18,608 bases of DNA from SYIM01 sp041182885 (GTDB taxonomy: Bacteria > Pseudomonadota > Gammaproteobacteria > Burkholderiales > Burkholderiaceae_E): contig JBMSQB010000088.1 in NCBI GenBank assembly GCA_049423065.1, positions 1 through 18,608 of the forward strand. Reading direction: 5' to 3'. The notes under the pieces were generated by a model. That model saw nothing but the letters and a program-made list of their open reading frames with translations, ran no database searches and was not told the DNA's origin. Position numbers and translations under genes: made by a program. Positions 1 to 7,228 of this stretch are shown here, piece by piece (positions within the stretch are counted from its first letter, which is position 1; each line of letters opens with the position of its first letter).

Positions 1-131
1 GCTACGCGCCGCCCCCGCAGCAGCCCGCACCGCCGCCCACACCGCCGCCTCCGCCGGTCGAAGCGCTCCCCGCCCCGCCACCCGCACCGCCCGAAGCGCC
101 CCGCACACCGGCTGACCCGCCCCGCACCTAG
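1..131 (+). CDS. Proline-rich C-terminal end of an unidentified protein (partial)
   Basis: An open frame enters from the left edge (whole codons from base 3) and stops at TAG 129-131. The visible 42 residues are mostly Pro and Ala with a few Gln, Glu, Arg and Thr, and contain no motif. Such tails are usually disordered and occur on envelope or periplasm-spanning proteins, among others, but the fragment is too short to assign a family. All three forward frames stay open for most of this stretch because of the high GC content, so the frame choice rests on its plausible Pro-rich composition and its clean stop 30 bp before the next gene. The next frame over is Arg-rich and looks less protein-like. 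The call is tentative. Confidence 0.4.
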   Translation, partial: YAPPPQQPAPPPTPPPPPVEALPAPPPAPPEAPRTPADPPRT

Positions 132-161
132 GCGTGCCCTCTCCCCGCCCGCCCTTTCATC

Positions 162-1343
162 ATGACCCCAGCTGAACTCCCCCTGGAAGGCATCACGGTC
201 GTCTCGCTCGAACAGGCCATCGCCGCGCCGTTCTGCACCCGCCAGCTCGCCGACCTCGGCGCCCGCGTCATCAAGATCGAACGGCCCGATGGCGGTGATT
301 TCGCCCGCGGCTACGACAGTCGGGTCAAGGGATTGAGTTCGCACTTCGTCTGGACCAATCGATCGAAGGAAAGCCTGACGCTTGACCTCAAGCAAGCGGC
401 CGGACTCGATGTGCTGAAGCGTCTCATCGGTCGCGCCGACGTGCTGGTGCAAAACCTCGCCCCGGGCGCCGCCGCACGAATGGGGCTGGACCATCACACC
501 CTCGCGCCCAGTTACCCCGCACTGATCGTCTGCGACATCTCGGGCTACGGATCCGACGGCCCCTATCGCGACCGCAAAGCCTACGATCTGCTGGTGCAGA
601 GCGAGTCGGGTTTTCTGTCGATCACCGGCAGCCCCGGCGAAATGGCCAAGGCGGGCTGTTCCATCGTGGACATCTCCGCAGGCATGTATGCCTACAGTGC
701 GATTCTGGCTGCGCTCCTGAAACGCGGACGAACCGGTCGCGGCTGCCGCATCGACATTTCAATGCTTGAATCGATGGCCGAGTGGATGGGTTTCCCGCTC
801 TATTACGGGTTTGACGGCGCACCGCCCCCGCCGCGCGCGGGAGCCATGCATGCCTCGATCTGCCCCTATGGTCCGTTTGCCTGCGGCGATGGCCGTACGG
901 TGATGCTGGGCATCCAGAACGAGCGCGAATGGCAATCGTTCTGCGAGCAGGTGCTGGGCCAGGCTGATCTGGCCACCGACCCCCGCTTTGACAGCAACTC
1001 CCGGCGACTGGCCGCACGCGACGAGGTCCACCGCCTGATCAACGCCCGGTTCTCTTCAATGACCGCCGAGCAGGTGATCGCGCTGCTCGACACCGCGCGG
1101 ATTGCCTTCGGCGAAGTCAATACGATCGCGGGCCTGTGGGCGCACCCACAGCTTGCTGCCCGCGGTCGCTGGCAATCGGTGCAGACCGAGCACGGCCCGG
1201 TCCCTGCGCTGCTGCCGCCGGGGCAAACCGCCGCCCGCTTCGACCCCGTGCCCCAGTTGGGGGCGCACAGTTCCGCGATCCTCGCCGAACTCGGCTATGA
1301 CGGGGCAGAGGTCAGTGCGCTGAAAGCGGCGGGCGTGATCTGA
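162..1343 (+). CDS. CaiB/BaiF family (class III) CoA-transferase
   Basis: The 393-residue product has the usual length of a single-domain class III CoA-transferase, the family of formyl-CoA transferase, carnitine CoA-transferase CaiB and succinyl-CoA:carboxylate transferases. These cytosolic enzymes move CoA between acyl groups through an aspartyl-CoA thioester. Visible hallmarks are the N-terminal Rossmann segment with LADLGARVIKIE (29-40), NRSKESLTLDLK (66-77), ISGYGSDGPY (126-135), and Asp170 in the VDISAG segment, which fits the catalytic aspartate. The C-terminal part (from about 225) carries the family's second half, with QNEREW near 250. The acyl substrates cannot be read from the sequence. 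ATG 162 has no clear Shine-Dalgarno sequence, but it places the family's conserved N-terminus correctly. The gene converges on the acetate kinase gene with 24 bp between stops. Confidence 0.93.
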   Translation: MTPAELPLEGITVVSLEQAIAAPFCTRQLADLGARVIKIERPDGGDFARGYDSRVKGLSSHFVWTNRSKESLTLDLKQAAGLDVLKRLIGRADVLVQNLAPGAAARMGLDHHTLAPSYPALIVCDISGYGSDGPYRDRKAYDLLVQSESGFLSITGSPGEMAKAGCSIVDISAGMYAYSAILAALLKRGRTGRGCRIDISMLESMAEWMGFPLYYGFDGAPPPPRAGAMHASICPYGPFACGDGRTVMLGIQNEREWQSFCEQVLGQADLATDPRFDSNSRRLAARDEVHRLINARFSSMTAEQVIALLDTARIAFGEVNTIAGLWAHPQLAARGRWQSVQTEHGPVPALLPPGQTAARFDPVPQLGAHSSAILAELGYDGAEVSALKAAGVI

Positions 1344-1346
1344 CCC

Positions 1347-1381
1347 CACGCAGGGCGACGTCCGTATTCAACCCTGGCGTG
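1347..1381. terminator. Candidate stem-loop between convergent genes
   Basis: CACGCAGGG (1347-1355) and CCCTGGCGTG (1372-1381) can pair as nine base pairs with one bulged base around a 16-nt loop. The structure lies exactly at the junction of the convergent CoA-transferase and acetate kinase genes and overlaps the last codons of the latter. A run of T is missing on both sides, so it is not a textbook intrinsic terminator. It may act as a weak bidirectional terminator or as an mRNA 3'-end stabiliser. The long loop makes chance pairing possible. Confidence 0.3.
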
Positions 1382-2606
1382 CGAGATGCTCGAGGCAGGC
1401 AGTCACGATCACCGACTCCTCGTCGGTTGGCATCACGCGTACGGCCACGGGCGCTGAAGGATCGCTGACAAGCGCGGCGCCCGACTCGTTGAACGCACGA
1501 TCAAGCCGCACGCCCATCCAGGCCAGCCGGTCGGCAATGCGGGCGCGGACCGGCGGACTGTTCTCGCCAATTCCGGCAGTAAAGACCAGCAGGTCACAGC
1601 CCCCCAGCGCCACCGCCGTGGCGGCGATTTCCTGCGCGGCACGCTCGCAGAAGACCTCGATCGCAAATGCTGCTCGTGGGTCCGTGCTCGCGAGCAGCGT
1701 GCGCACATCATGGCTGATGCCGGAGAGCCCCAGGAGGCCGCTCCGGTCATAGAGGGCGTGCGACAGCGTGTCGGCATCCATCCCGAGCGCCGTGATGGCA
1801 TGCAGTGCCACGCCGATATCGACGCTGCCGGGCCGTGTTCCCATCACCAGGCCGTCAAGGGCCGTCATGCCCATCGAACTGCGAACCGAGCGGCGCTCGA
1901 GCATGCCGCAAACGCTTGCGCCGTTGCCGAGATGGGCCACGATCACCCTCCCGTCGGCGAGCGGTCCGGCCACCGCTGGGAGCTGGTCCGCAATGAACTG
2001 GTAGGACAGGCCGTGGAATCCGTAGCGTCGCACGCCACGCTCGCGCATCTCGATCGGAAGCGCGTAGGTGGTGTGGAGCGGCGACTGGGTCGCGTGAAAC
2101 GCGGTATCAAAACAGCCGATCTGGGGCAGGTCGGGCTGACGCGCCGCGAGCGCACGAACCCCGGCAAGGTTGTGCGGCTGATGAAGCGGCGCAAGCGGCA
2201 CCTGCGCCTCGAGCACAGCGATTGCTGCATTGTCCAGCAGCGCCGGCCGCTCGAAATGCCCACCGCCGTGAACGATCCGGTGACCCGCCACCCTGAGGGT
2301 GCCACGCAGGCCCGCCGAGCGTTCAAGCGCCGCCATCAGATGATCGATTGCGTCCTGATGGCTTCGCACCGAGGGCAGCGCGCTGGTGACAAGCGGTTCG
2401 TGCGCCACCCGCCATTCGAGGTGCGCAGCGCCGGGCCTGCCGCCCAGTCCGGCGACCTGGCCACGGATTCGCGCAATCGCTGCCCCCGATGCGCGGGCAC
2501 CGGACGCAGCCAGCGCGACCGCCCGCGACCGATCGGCCGCGTAGACCGCGAACTTGACGCTCGATGATCCGCAGTTGAGGACCAGGATCGAGTCGTCAGT
2601 GCGCAT
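1368..2606 (-). CDS. ackA: Acetate kinase (acetate/propionate kinase family)
   Basis: This 412-residue cytosolic enzyme interconverts acetate + ATP and acetyl phosphate + ADP. Diagnostic segments are present in order: NCGSSSVKF (11-19), AGHRIVHGG (107-115, Arg110), LHQPHN with His142, FDTAFH (166-171, Asp167), GFHGLS (196-201), AHLGNGAS (224-231), GTRPGS (256-261, Arg258), GIGENS (345-350) and TDEE (394-397). These match the nucleotide-, phosphate- and acetate-binding residues of the ASKHA-fold acetate kinases, so an active enzyme is expected. Use of propionate cannot be excluded. The start lies two bases after the IclR stop codon, so translational coupling is likely. No phosphotransacetylase, phosphoketolase or sulfoacetaldehyde acetyltransferase gene lies beside it, so the source or sink of acetyl phosphate must be encoded elsewhere. 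Confidence 0.96.
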   Translation of the reverse strand: MRTDDSILVLNCGSSSVKFAVYAADRSRAVALAASGARASGAAIARIRGQVAGLGGRPGAAHLEWRVAHEPLVTSALPSVRSHQDAIDHLMAALERSAGLRGTLRVAGHRIVHGGGHFERPALLDNAAIAVLEAQVPLAPLHQPHNLAGVRALAARQPDLPQIGCFDTAFHATQSPLHTTYALPIEMRERGVRRYGFHGLSYQFIADQLPAVAGPLADGRVIVAHLGNGASVCGMLERRSVRSSMGMTALDGLVMGTRPGSVDIGVALHAITALGMDADTLSHALYDRSGLLGLSGISHDVRTLLASTDPRAAFAIEVFCERAAQEIAATAVALGGCDLLVFTAGIGENSPPVRARIADRLAWMGVRLDRAFNESGAALVSDPSAPVAVRVMPTDEESVIVTACLEHLARQG

Positions 2607-2608
2607 GT

Positions 2609-3397
2609 CTACCAGTCGACGGTTTGCGCCATTTCTTCGGCCGCCGCACGCATGGCGGGAATGAACTCCATCGCGTCGGCAAGACCCAGGCGCGAGGCCG
2701 GAAGATGCATGGCAAGGGCAGCCACCACGCGACCATCCACATCGAGCACCGGTACGGCCAGGCAGCTGACCCCGGACAGATATTCCTCGGAATCGGTCGC
2801 GTAACCCTGCTGCCGCACCCGATCGAGTTCCTCGGACAGCCGCGACGGATCGACCATGGTGCGCTGCGTGTGACGGACCAGCGGACTCTGGCGGATGAAG
2901 CGGTCACGCGCGCGGCGGTTCATGTAACCCAGAAACAGCTTGCCGCTCGCCGAGGCATAGAGGGGCTCGATCGAACCCGCACCCAGACTCAGCTTGAGCG
3001 GCCAGCCGGTTTCGATGCGGTCGAGGTACATCACCGCATTGCCGTTCGGAATGGTGAGATTGCAGGTTTCCCCGACGGTCTCGACCAGTTCCTCAAGGAT
3101 TGCATGGCGTGCCGCCCGACCCGGAGAGCTGAGCAGCACCTGACCGGCAAGCCGGTTCAGCCGCTCGCCCCCCTGATAGCGCTTGCTGCCGGGCTCTCGG
3201 CCCACCAGCCCGGCGAATTCGAGCGTGCTCAGGATTCGGAAGACGGTTGGCTTGGGCAGATCGACCTGCTTGCACAGCTCCGCCAACTGGGGCGGCGTCT
3301 GGCTGCAGGCAATCGCCTCGATGATCTTGAACGCACGCAGAACCGCAGATCCCGAAGGGACCGCATCATCTTCGATAGGCAAAACCTGACTGGACAT
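2609..3397 (-). CDS. IclR-family transcriptional regulator
   Basis: The 262-residue product has the standard IclR layout: an N-terminal winged helix-turn-helix at about 15-75 (LAELCKQVDLPKPTVFRILSTLE at 38-60 in pieces, wing with GSKRYQGG at 70-77) and a GAF-like effector domain at about 85-255 containing YLDRIET, LYASASGKLFL and SEEYLSGVSCLAVPV. The reading frame extends 16 codons further upstream, but the ATG at 3397 is preceded by an excellent AGGGAGGA six bases away, so I use that start. The gene is the first of a two-gene unit with acetate kinase and probably controls it, perhaps in response to a small carboxylate; the ligand is unknown. A promoter and a possible operator lie about 110-150 bp upstream. 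Confidence 0.93.
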   Translation of the reverse strand: MSSQVLPIEDDAVPSGSAVLRAFKIIEAIACSQTPPQLAELCKQVDLPKPTVFRILSTLEFAGLVGREPGSKRYQGGERLNRLAGQVLLSSPGRAARHAILEELVETVGETCNLTIPNGNAVMYLDRIETGWPLKLSLGAGSIEPLYASASGKLFLGYMNRRARDRFIRQSPLVRHTQRTMVDPSRLSEELDRVRQQGYATDSEEYLSGVSCLAVPVLDVDGRVVAALAMHLPASRLGLADAMEFIPAMRAAAEEMAQTVDW

Positions 3398-3403
3398 GTT
3401 GAC

Positions 3404-3410
3404 TCCTCCC
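3404..3410 (-). promoter_or_regulatory. Strong Shine-Dalgarno sequence deciding the iclR start
   Basis: On the minus strand GGGAGGA lies six bases before ATG 3397. The longer in-frame ATG at 3445 has no comparable site, so the shorter 262-residue protein is preferred. Confidence 0.8.
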
Positions 3411-3507
3411 TGGTGAGCGCCATGAGCCGCTGCGCCAGGCACCATTCAGGCAGGGCCTGCTGGTGCTTCTTGGGGCGCTGAGGGGAATCCCTCGGGGCTC
3501 GCCGTCA

Positions 3508-3536
3508 AATATAAGGGCAAACCCGTAGATTGTGAA
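3508..3536 (-). promoter_or_regulatory. Sigma70-like promoter of the iclR-ackA unit
   Basis: Read on the minus strand, TTCACA (3531-3536) resembles the -35 consensus TTGACA (5 of 6). After a 17-bp spacer comes TATATT (3508-3513), a 5 of 6 match to the -10 box TATAAT. The stretch is conspicuously AT-rich in a GC-rich window. It would start transcription near 3500 and leave a leader of about 100 nt before the iclR ATG. This is a pattern match only, without experimental support. Confidence 0.6.
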
Positions 3537-3545
3537 ATGAAATTT
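3535..3545. promoter_or_regulatory. Possible operator overlapping the iclR -35 box
   Basis: AAAT-GAA-ATTT is a short inverted repeat (4-bp arms, 3-bp centre) that overlaps the upstream edge of the putative -35 element. IclR-family regulators often bind AT-rich inverted repeats at their own promoters, so autoregulation is possible. The arms are short and the match could be chance. Confidence 0.3.
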
Positions 3546-3597
3546 GGGCCGCGAAAAACGGAACACCGGGGCCTCGGCCGGATTTCCCCTCAAGGGG

Positions 3598-3625
3598 ACA
3601 AACCGCCCCTCGCGCACGAGGCGGT
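3598..3625 (-). terminator. Candidate intrinsic terminator after the GntR gene
   Basis: On the minus strand ACCGCCTCG (3625-3617) and CGAGGGGCGGT (3612-3602) pair over nine base pairs with a GG bulge and a TGCG tetraloop, followed by TTTGT. The stem begins within the stop codon of the last gene of the ABC-transporter operon, which is where transcription should end before the iclR promoter. The T tract is short and interrupted, so efficiency is uncertain. A second small hairpin (CCCC-TTGA-GGGG) follows at 3586-3597. Confidence 0.45.
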
Positions 3626-4332
3626 CAGGCGATGCGTCGGCGCTGTGCCTGATGCAGCGTGTGCAGCGTGATGCTGCGCACCTCGGCCTTGCTCTGCTCG
3701 ATGTGAGCGCGAAGCAGCATCTTTGCCTGATCGGCCTTGCGCTGCAGCACTGCCCGCAGAATCCGCGCGTGCTCCTGGTAGGTGGCATCGATGCGGTCGT
3801 CGCGGGTGAAGTCGAGCCTGCGCACGATCCGTATCCGTCCGGTCACATCATCATGAACCCGGGCGATTTCATCGTTGCCCGCCGCCTTCACAAGCGCCGA
3901 GTGAAAGCGCTCATCGAGCTCGCCCACTGCGGGCCCGTCGCGAAGACGCTCGCCCGAAGGCAGCAGCCAGGCCTGGCGAAGCGGCGCGAGCAGTTGCTCG
4001 GGCGCCTCGGCCTGGGAGAGCCGGGTCACCGCATCGAGTTCAAGCAGCACCCGCAAGTCGTAGAGTTGATCGATCCGATCAAAGTCGATCGGGCGCACGA
4101 ACCAGCCTGTTTTCGATTCGACCTCGACCAGCCCCTCATCACGCAGCCGGGTGAGCGCCTCGCGGATGGGCGTTCGGCTCACCCCCATCTGCTCGGCCAA
4201 TGCCGCCTCGGAGAGGCGCTGTCCCGGGGTGAGGAGAAACTCGTGCAGATCGGTCTTGAGCCGTTGATAGACCTGTTCCGAGAGCTTGTCGCGCGAGCGG
4301 GCCGCCGAGTCGGTGGAAGCGAGCTGAATCAT
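3625..4332 (-). CDS. GntR-family regulator, FCD (FadR-like) subfamily
   Basis: The 235-residue product has an N-terminal winged helix-turn-helix at about 17-80, including LSEAALAEQMGVSRTPIREAL (positions 40-60, the classic GntR recognition helix region). An all-helical FCD effector domain follows at about 85-225. The FCD metal/ligand set appears intact: Asp140 and His144 in LDERFH, His188 in YQEHARIL and His210 in LRAHIE. ATG 4332 is chosen because it overlaps the upstream ATPase stop as ATGA, giving translational coupling; a longer frame to 4440 would bury most of that junction. As the last gene of the transporter/allophanate hydrolase operon it is the natural candidate to bind TTGTATACAA at 11812-11821 and to autoregulate. 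The ligand is unknown; FCD proteins usually sense small carboxylates. Confidence 0.93.
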   Translation of the reverse strand: MIQLASTDSAARSRDKLSEQVYQRLKTDLHEFLLTPGQRLSEAALAEQMGVSRTPIREALTRLRDEGLVEVESKTGWFVRPIDFDRIDQLYDLRVLLELDAVTRLSQAEAPEQLLAPLRQAWLLPSGERLRDGPAVGELDERFHSALVKAAGNDEIARVHDDVTGRIRIVRRLDFTRDDRIDATYQEHARILRAVLQRKADQAKMLLRAHIEQSKAEVRSITLHTLHQAQRRRIA

Positions 4333-5306
4333 GCCGACGAGGATACCCGGTTCGCTGCGAGCAGGCAGGCAGCCGCGCGGCCGCCGACGCTGACGAGCCT
4401 GGGCTTTTCTCGACCACAGCGGTCCTGCCCGTCGGGGCAACGACCGTGAAACCGACAGGCCGAGGCGGGAGGATCCACCGGGCTGCGCGCTTCACCCTGC
4501 AGGCGGATTCGCGGACCCTGCCCAGGGATCGATGAAATCAGCGCGCGCGTATAGGGGTGCATGGGCGAGCGAAATACCTCGTCCGACGGCCCGACCTCGA
4601 CGATTTCACCGAGATACATGACGGCCACCCGCTCGGTGAGCAGCCGCACCACATTCAGGTCGTGCGACACGAAGATCATCGACAGGCCGAGTTCCCGGCG
4701 CAGGCGCTCAAGGAGTTGCAGCACCACCGCCTGCACCGACACATCGAGCGCTGCAGTGGGCTCGTCCAGAATCAGCAGGTCGGGCCGCACCGCCAGCGCG
4801 CGGGCAATGCCGACCCTCGCCTTCTGCCCGCCCGACAACTGATGGGGAAAGCGCGCAAGCAACTCGGCCGGCAACCCGACCTGTGTCGCGAGTTCGGCAA
4901 CGCGCGCCCGCAGCGCTTCCCGTCCGAGCGACGCGAGAAGCTTGAGCGGCTCGGCGATTGCCTCCTCGGCAGTGAAGCGGGGGTTGAGGCTGTCGGTCGG
5001 GTCCTGAAACACCATCTGGATGCGGGCACGCTCGGGGCTGCGCGCAAAACGCGCCGCGGGCAGCGCGCCGATGTCGGCGCCGTCAAACACGATGCGGCCG
5101 TCTGTGGGATCGTGGAGGCGCGCAAGCAGACGCGCGAGCGTGGATTTGCCACAGCCCGATTCCCCGACCAGTCCCACGCTCTCGCCGCGACGGATCTCGA
5201 GCGACACATCATCGACCGCATGAAGCATCGAGCCGCGGCCACCCGCCACCGGGAAATATTTTTTCAGCCGCTCAACACGCAGCAGCGGGTCAGGCAAGTC
5301 GCTCAT
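4329..5306 (-). CDS. Dipeptide/oligopeptide-type ABC transporter ATPase (DppF/OppF-like)
   Basis: This 325-residue cytoplasmic ATPase is one of two that power the importer encoded upstream. Motifs are intact: Walker A GESGCGKST (48-56), Q-loop Gln101, signature LSGGQ (157-161), Walker B LLILDEP (177-183) and switch His215. The C-terminal oligopeptide-transporter extension contains HPYTRALISS (250-259) and a cysteine quartet, Cys284, Cys290, Cys297 and Cys314, spaced like the iron-sulfur ligands described in some Dpp ATPases. GGGAGGG lies four bases before ATG 5306, which directly abuts the stop of the other ATPase gene. The stop overlaps the GntR start (ATGA). I give no symbol because the family includes peptide, nickel, glutathione and opine transporters. 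Confidence 0.94.
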   Translation of the reverse strand: MSDLPDPLLRVERLKKYFPVAGGRGSMLHAVDDVSLEIRRGESVGLVGESGCGKSTLARLLARLHDPTDGRIVFDGADIGALPAARFARSPERARIQMVFQDPTDSLNPRFTAEEAIAEPLKLLASLGREALRARVAELATQVGLPAELLARFPHQLSGGQKARVGIARALAVRPDLLILDEPTAALDVSVQAVVLQLLERLRRELGLSMIFVSHDLNVVRLLTERVAVMYLGEIVEVGPSDEVFRSPMHPYTRALISSIPGQGPRIRLQGEARSPVDPPASACRFHGRCPDGQDRCGREKPRLVSVGGRAAACLLAANRVSSSA

Positions 5307-6377
5307 TCAGCCCTCCCGCCCGGCAAGCACCGGATCAGCACCGGCGGCGTCCGCCGCATCCGGATACCAGCACGCCACCCGATGCGATGCCTCGCGCGCC
5401 TGGGACTCACCCAGAAGCGGACGGATCCGCCGGCACCGCTCGTCGGCCCGCTCGCAACGTTCGGCAAACCGACAGGCGGGCAGGTCGGTTCGCCGCAGGT
5501 CGGGCAGATTGCCAGGCACCGGCGCAAGCGACGAAATCGAGCCCGCAGGCCCCGGGGTGGAACTGATCAGCCGGCGCGTGTAGGGGTGACGCGGGGCCGC
5601 GAACAGCGATCCGGTAACCGCATCCTCGACCGCCTGCCCAGCGTGCATCACCACGATGCGGTCACAATAATCGGCGGCAAGCGCGAGGTCATGGGTGATG
5701 AAAAGGGTCGCCATCTGCCGTTCGCGTGCGAGTCCGGTGATGAGGTCCATGACCGCGGCCTGGGTCGTCACATCCAGCCCGGTGGTCGGTTCATCGGCAA
5801 TCAGGAGCGCCGGGCGACAGGCCAGTGCCAGCGCGATCATCACCCGCTGGCACATTCCCCCCGAGAGTTCGAACGGATAAGCGTTCAGACGCCGCTCGGG
5901 GTCGGGAATCGCCACCTCGCGAAGCGCCTGAATCGCCCCCTCCCGCAGGCCGCGCGACAGGTCTGAACCGCGGGCAAGCGCGTGCCGGCGCAGCACATCC
6001 TCAATCTGACGCCCCACCTTGCGGATCGGATTGAGCGCCGTGCGCGGACTCTGGAACACCATCGAGATCTCGCGGCCACGAAGTTCCGCGAGCACCCGCG
6101 CATCGGCACGCAACAGGTCGATGCCGCCAAAGCTTGCCTCGCCCCCGGTGATCCGCGCGGCGCGATCGCTGATTCCAAGAAGGGCATAACTCAACACCGA
6201 TTTCCCCGATCCGCTCTCGCCCACCAGTCCAACGATTTCGCCTTTCCTGATCTGCAGGTTCACGCCCTCGAGCGCCTGCACCGCGCCGTCGCGGGTTCGA
6301 AATTCGAGGTTGAGGTCGCATACCTCGAGAAGCGGCGGATTGGGTGCGCTCCCGCGTGCCCGAAGCGGAGCGTTCAT
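5307..6377 (-). CDS. Dipeptide/oligopeptide-type ABC transporter ATPase (DppD/OppD-like)
   Basis: The 356-residue product pairs with the following ATPase to form a heterodimeric motor. Visible motifs are Walker A GESGSGKS (53-60), Gln109 in the Q-loop, signature LSGGM (171-175), Walker B LLIADEP (191-197) and His229. The OppD-type C-terminal region has HPYTRRLISS (264-273) and Cys302, Cys308, Cys315 and Cys336. The Cys-x5-Cys-x6-Cys spacing is shared with the partner ATPase. LSGGM instead of LSGGQ is common in the OppD/DppD branch. ATG 6377 is chosen because AGGAGG lies five bases upstream and the codon overlaps the permease stop by four bases. The open frame continues upstream into the permease gene, but that part is a shadow. 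Confidence 0.94.
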   Translation of the reverse strand: MNAPLRARGSAPNPPLLEVCDLNLEFRTRDGAVQALEGVNLQIRKGEIVGLVGESGSGKSVLSYALLGISDRAARITGGEASFGGIDLLRADARVLAELRGREISMVFQSPRTALNPIRKVGRQIEDVLRRHALARGSDLSRGLREGAIQALREVAIPDPERRLNAYPFELSGGMCQRVMIALALACRPALLIADEPTTGLDVTTQAAVMDLITGLARERQMATLFITHDLALAADYCDRIVVMHAGQAVEDAVTGSLFAAPRHPYTRRLISSTPGPAGSISSLAPVPGNLPDLRRTDLPACRFAERCERADERCRRIRPLLGESQAREASHRVACWYPDAADAAGADPVLAGREG

Positions 6378-7228
6378 GTGCGCCTCCTGGGATCGAGCAG
6401 GTCGCGCAGCGCATCGCCCAGCAGATTGAAGGTGAACACCGCAAGCATCAGCGCCGCACCGGGAAAGAGGCTCACCCACCACTCACCTGACACGATGTAC
6501 TGCGCACCTTCTGCAACCAGAATGCCCCACTCGGCTTCGGGTGGGCGCACGCCCAGTCCGATGAAGCTGAGTCCCGCTGCATTGAGAATCGCCCAGCCCA
6601 TGTTGAGGCTCACCTGAACCGCAGCCGCTGGCAGCGCATTCGGCAGGAGATGCACCACCAGAATGCGCAGGTCACGATTGCCGGACAGCCGCGCCGCTTC
6701 AATCCAGCCCGCACCCCGGCGGACATTGGCCTCGGCACGCGCCACCCGGATGTAGAACGGCAAATTGATCACCGCCGTGGCGAGCACGATATTGCCCACC
6801 GTGTTGCCCAGCGCAGCAACAATGCCCATTGCGAGCACGAAAAGTGGAAACGCCATGATGGTGTCGGAGAGCCGCGTGACCAGACGATCCCACCAGCCGC
6901 CGAAATAGCCCGCTGCAAGACCCAGCGGCAAACCAATCACAAACGACGCCGCCACCGCAGCGAGCGCAATGCCCAGGTCGAGCCGGGTGGCCACGATCAC
7001 CCGGGACAGCATGTCGCGACCCAGCGCATCGGTGCCGAACCAGTGCTGCGCCGATGGCGGCTGAAGCGCTGCGGCCGCGTTGCTCGCGAGCGGGTCATAG
7101 GGCACGATCGCGGGACCGGCAATGGCAAGCACCACGAGCAGCGCAAAAAGGAGCGCGGCAAACAGCGTCACCGGATTCTCGGTGAGCACATGCCGCGCAT
7201 GGGCCACCCCTGAGCGCGGCGCGCTCAT
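6374..7228 (-). CDS. Dipeptide/oligopeptide-type ABC transporter permease (DppC/OppC-like)
   Basis: This 284-residue inner-membrane protein begins with a cytoplasmic segment, a first membrane helix (about 20-42), and the DppC-type periplasmic stretch ending in HWFGTDALGRDMLSRV (62-77), a hallmark of the OppC/DppC N-terminal region. Further hydrophobic helices cover about 85-280. The cytoplasmic EAA loop, which contacts the ATPases, is visible as EAARLSGNRDLRILVVHLLP (about 178-197). Length and layout match the family. The start overlaps the DppB-like stop by four bases and the stop overlaps the DppD-like start by four bases, so all three should be translated in a coupled way. It forms a heterodimeric channel with the DppB-like protein. 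Confidence 0.94.
   Translation of the reverse strand: MSAPRSGVAHARHVLTENPVTLFAALLFALLVVLAIAGPAIVPYDPLASNAAAALQPPSAQHWFGTDALGRDMLSRVIVATRLDLGIALAAVAASFVIGLPLGLAAGYFGGWWDRLVTRLSDTIMAFPLFVLAMGIVAALGNTVGNIVLATAVINLPFYIRVARAEANVRRGAGWIEAARLSGNRDLRILVVHLLPNALPAAAVQVSLNMGWAILNAAGLSFIGLGVRPPEAEWGILVAEGAQYIVSGEWWVSLFPGAALMLAVFTFNLLGDALRDLLDPRRRT
6383..6388 (-). promoter_or_regulatory. Shine-Dalgarno AGGAGG inside the permease gene
   Basis: A perfect AGGAGG on the minus strand, five bases before ATG 6377, fixes the start of the DppD-like gene even though it lies within the last codons of the preceding permease gene. Confidence 0.8.

Noticed and set aside
1710..2567. 285-residue open frame antisense to acetate kinase
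   Set aside because: The acetate kinase frame has all catalytic motifs; the antisense frame has none.
4333..4440. Longer GntR start giving 271 residues
   Set aside because: The extension is basic and low complexity and lies over the C-terminal codons of the ATPase gene; the ATGA overlap at 4329-4332 marks the natural start.
4557..5966. 469-residue open frame antisense to both transporter ATPase genes
   Set aside because: The ATPases carry all their motifs; the antisense frame is rich in Arg, His and Gln without domain character.
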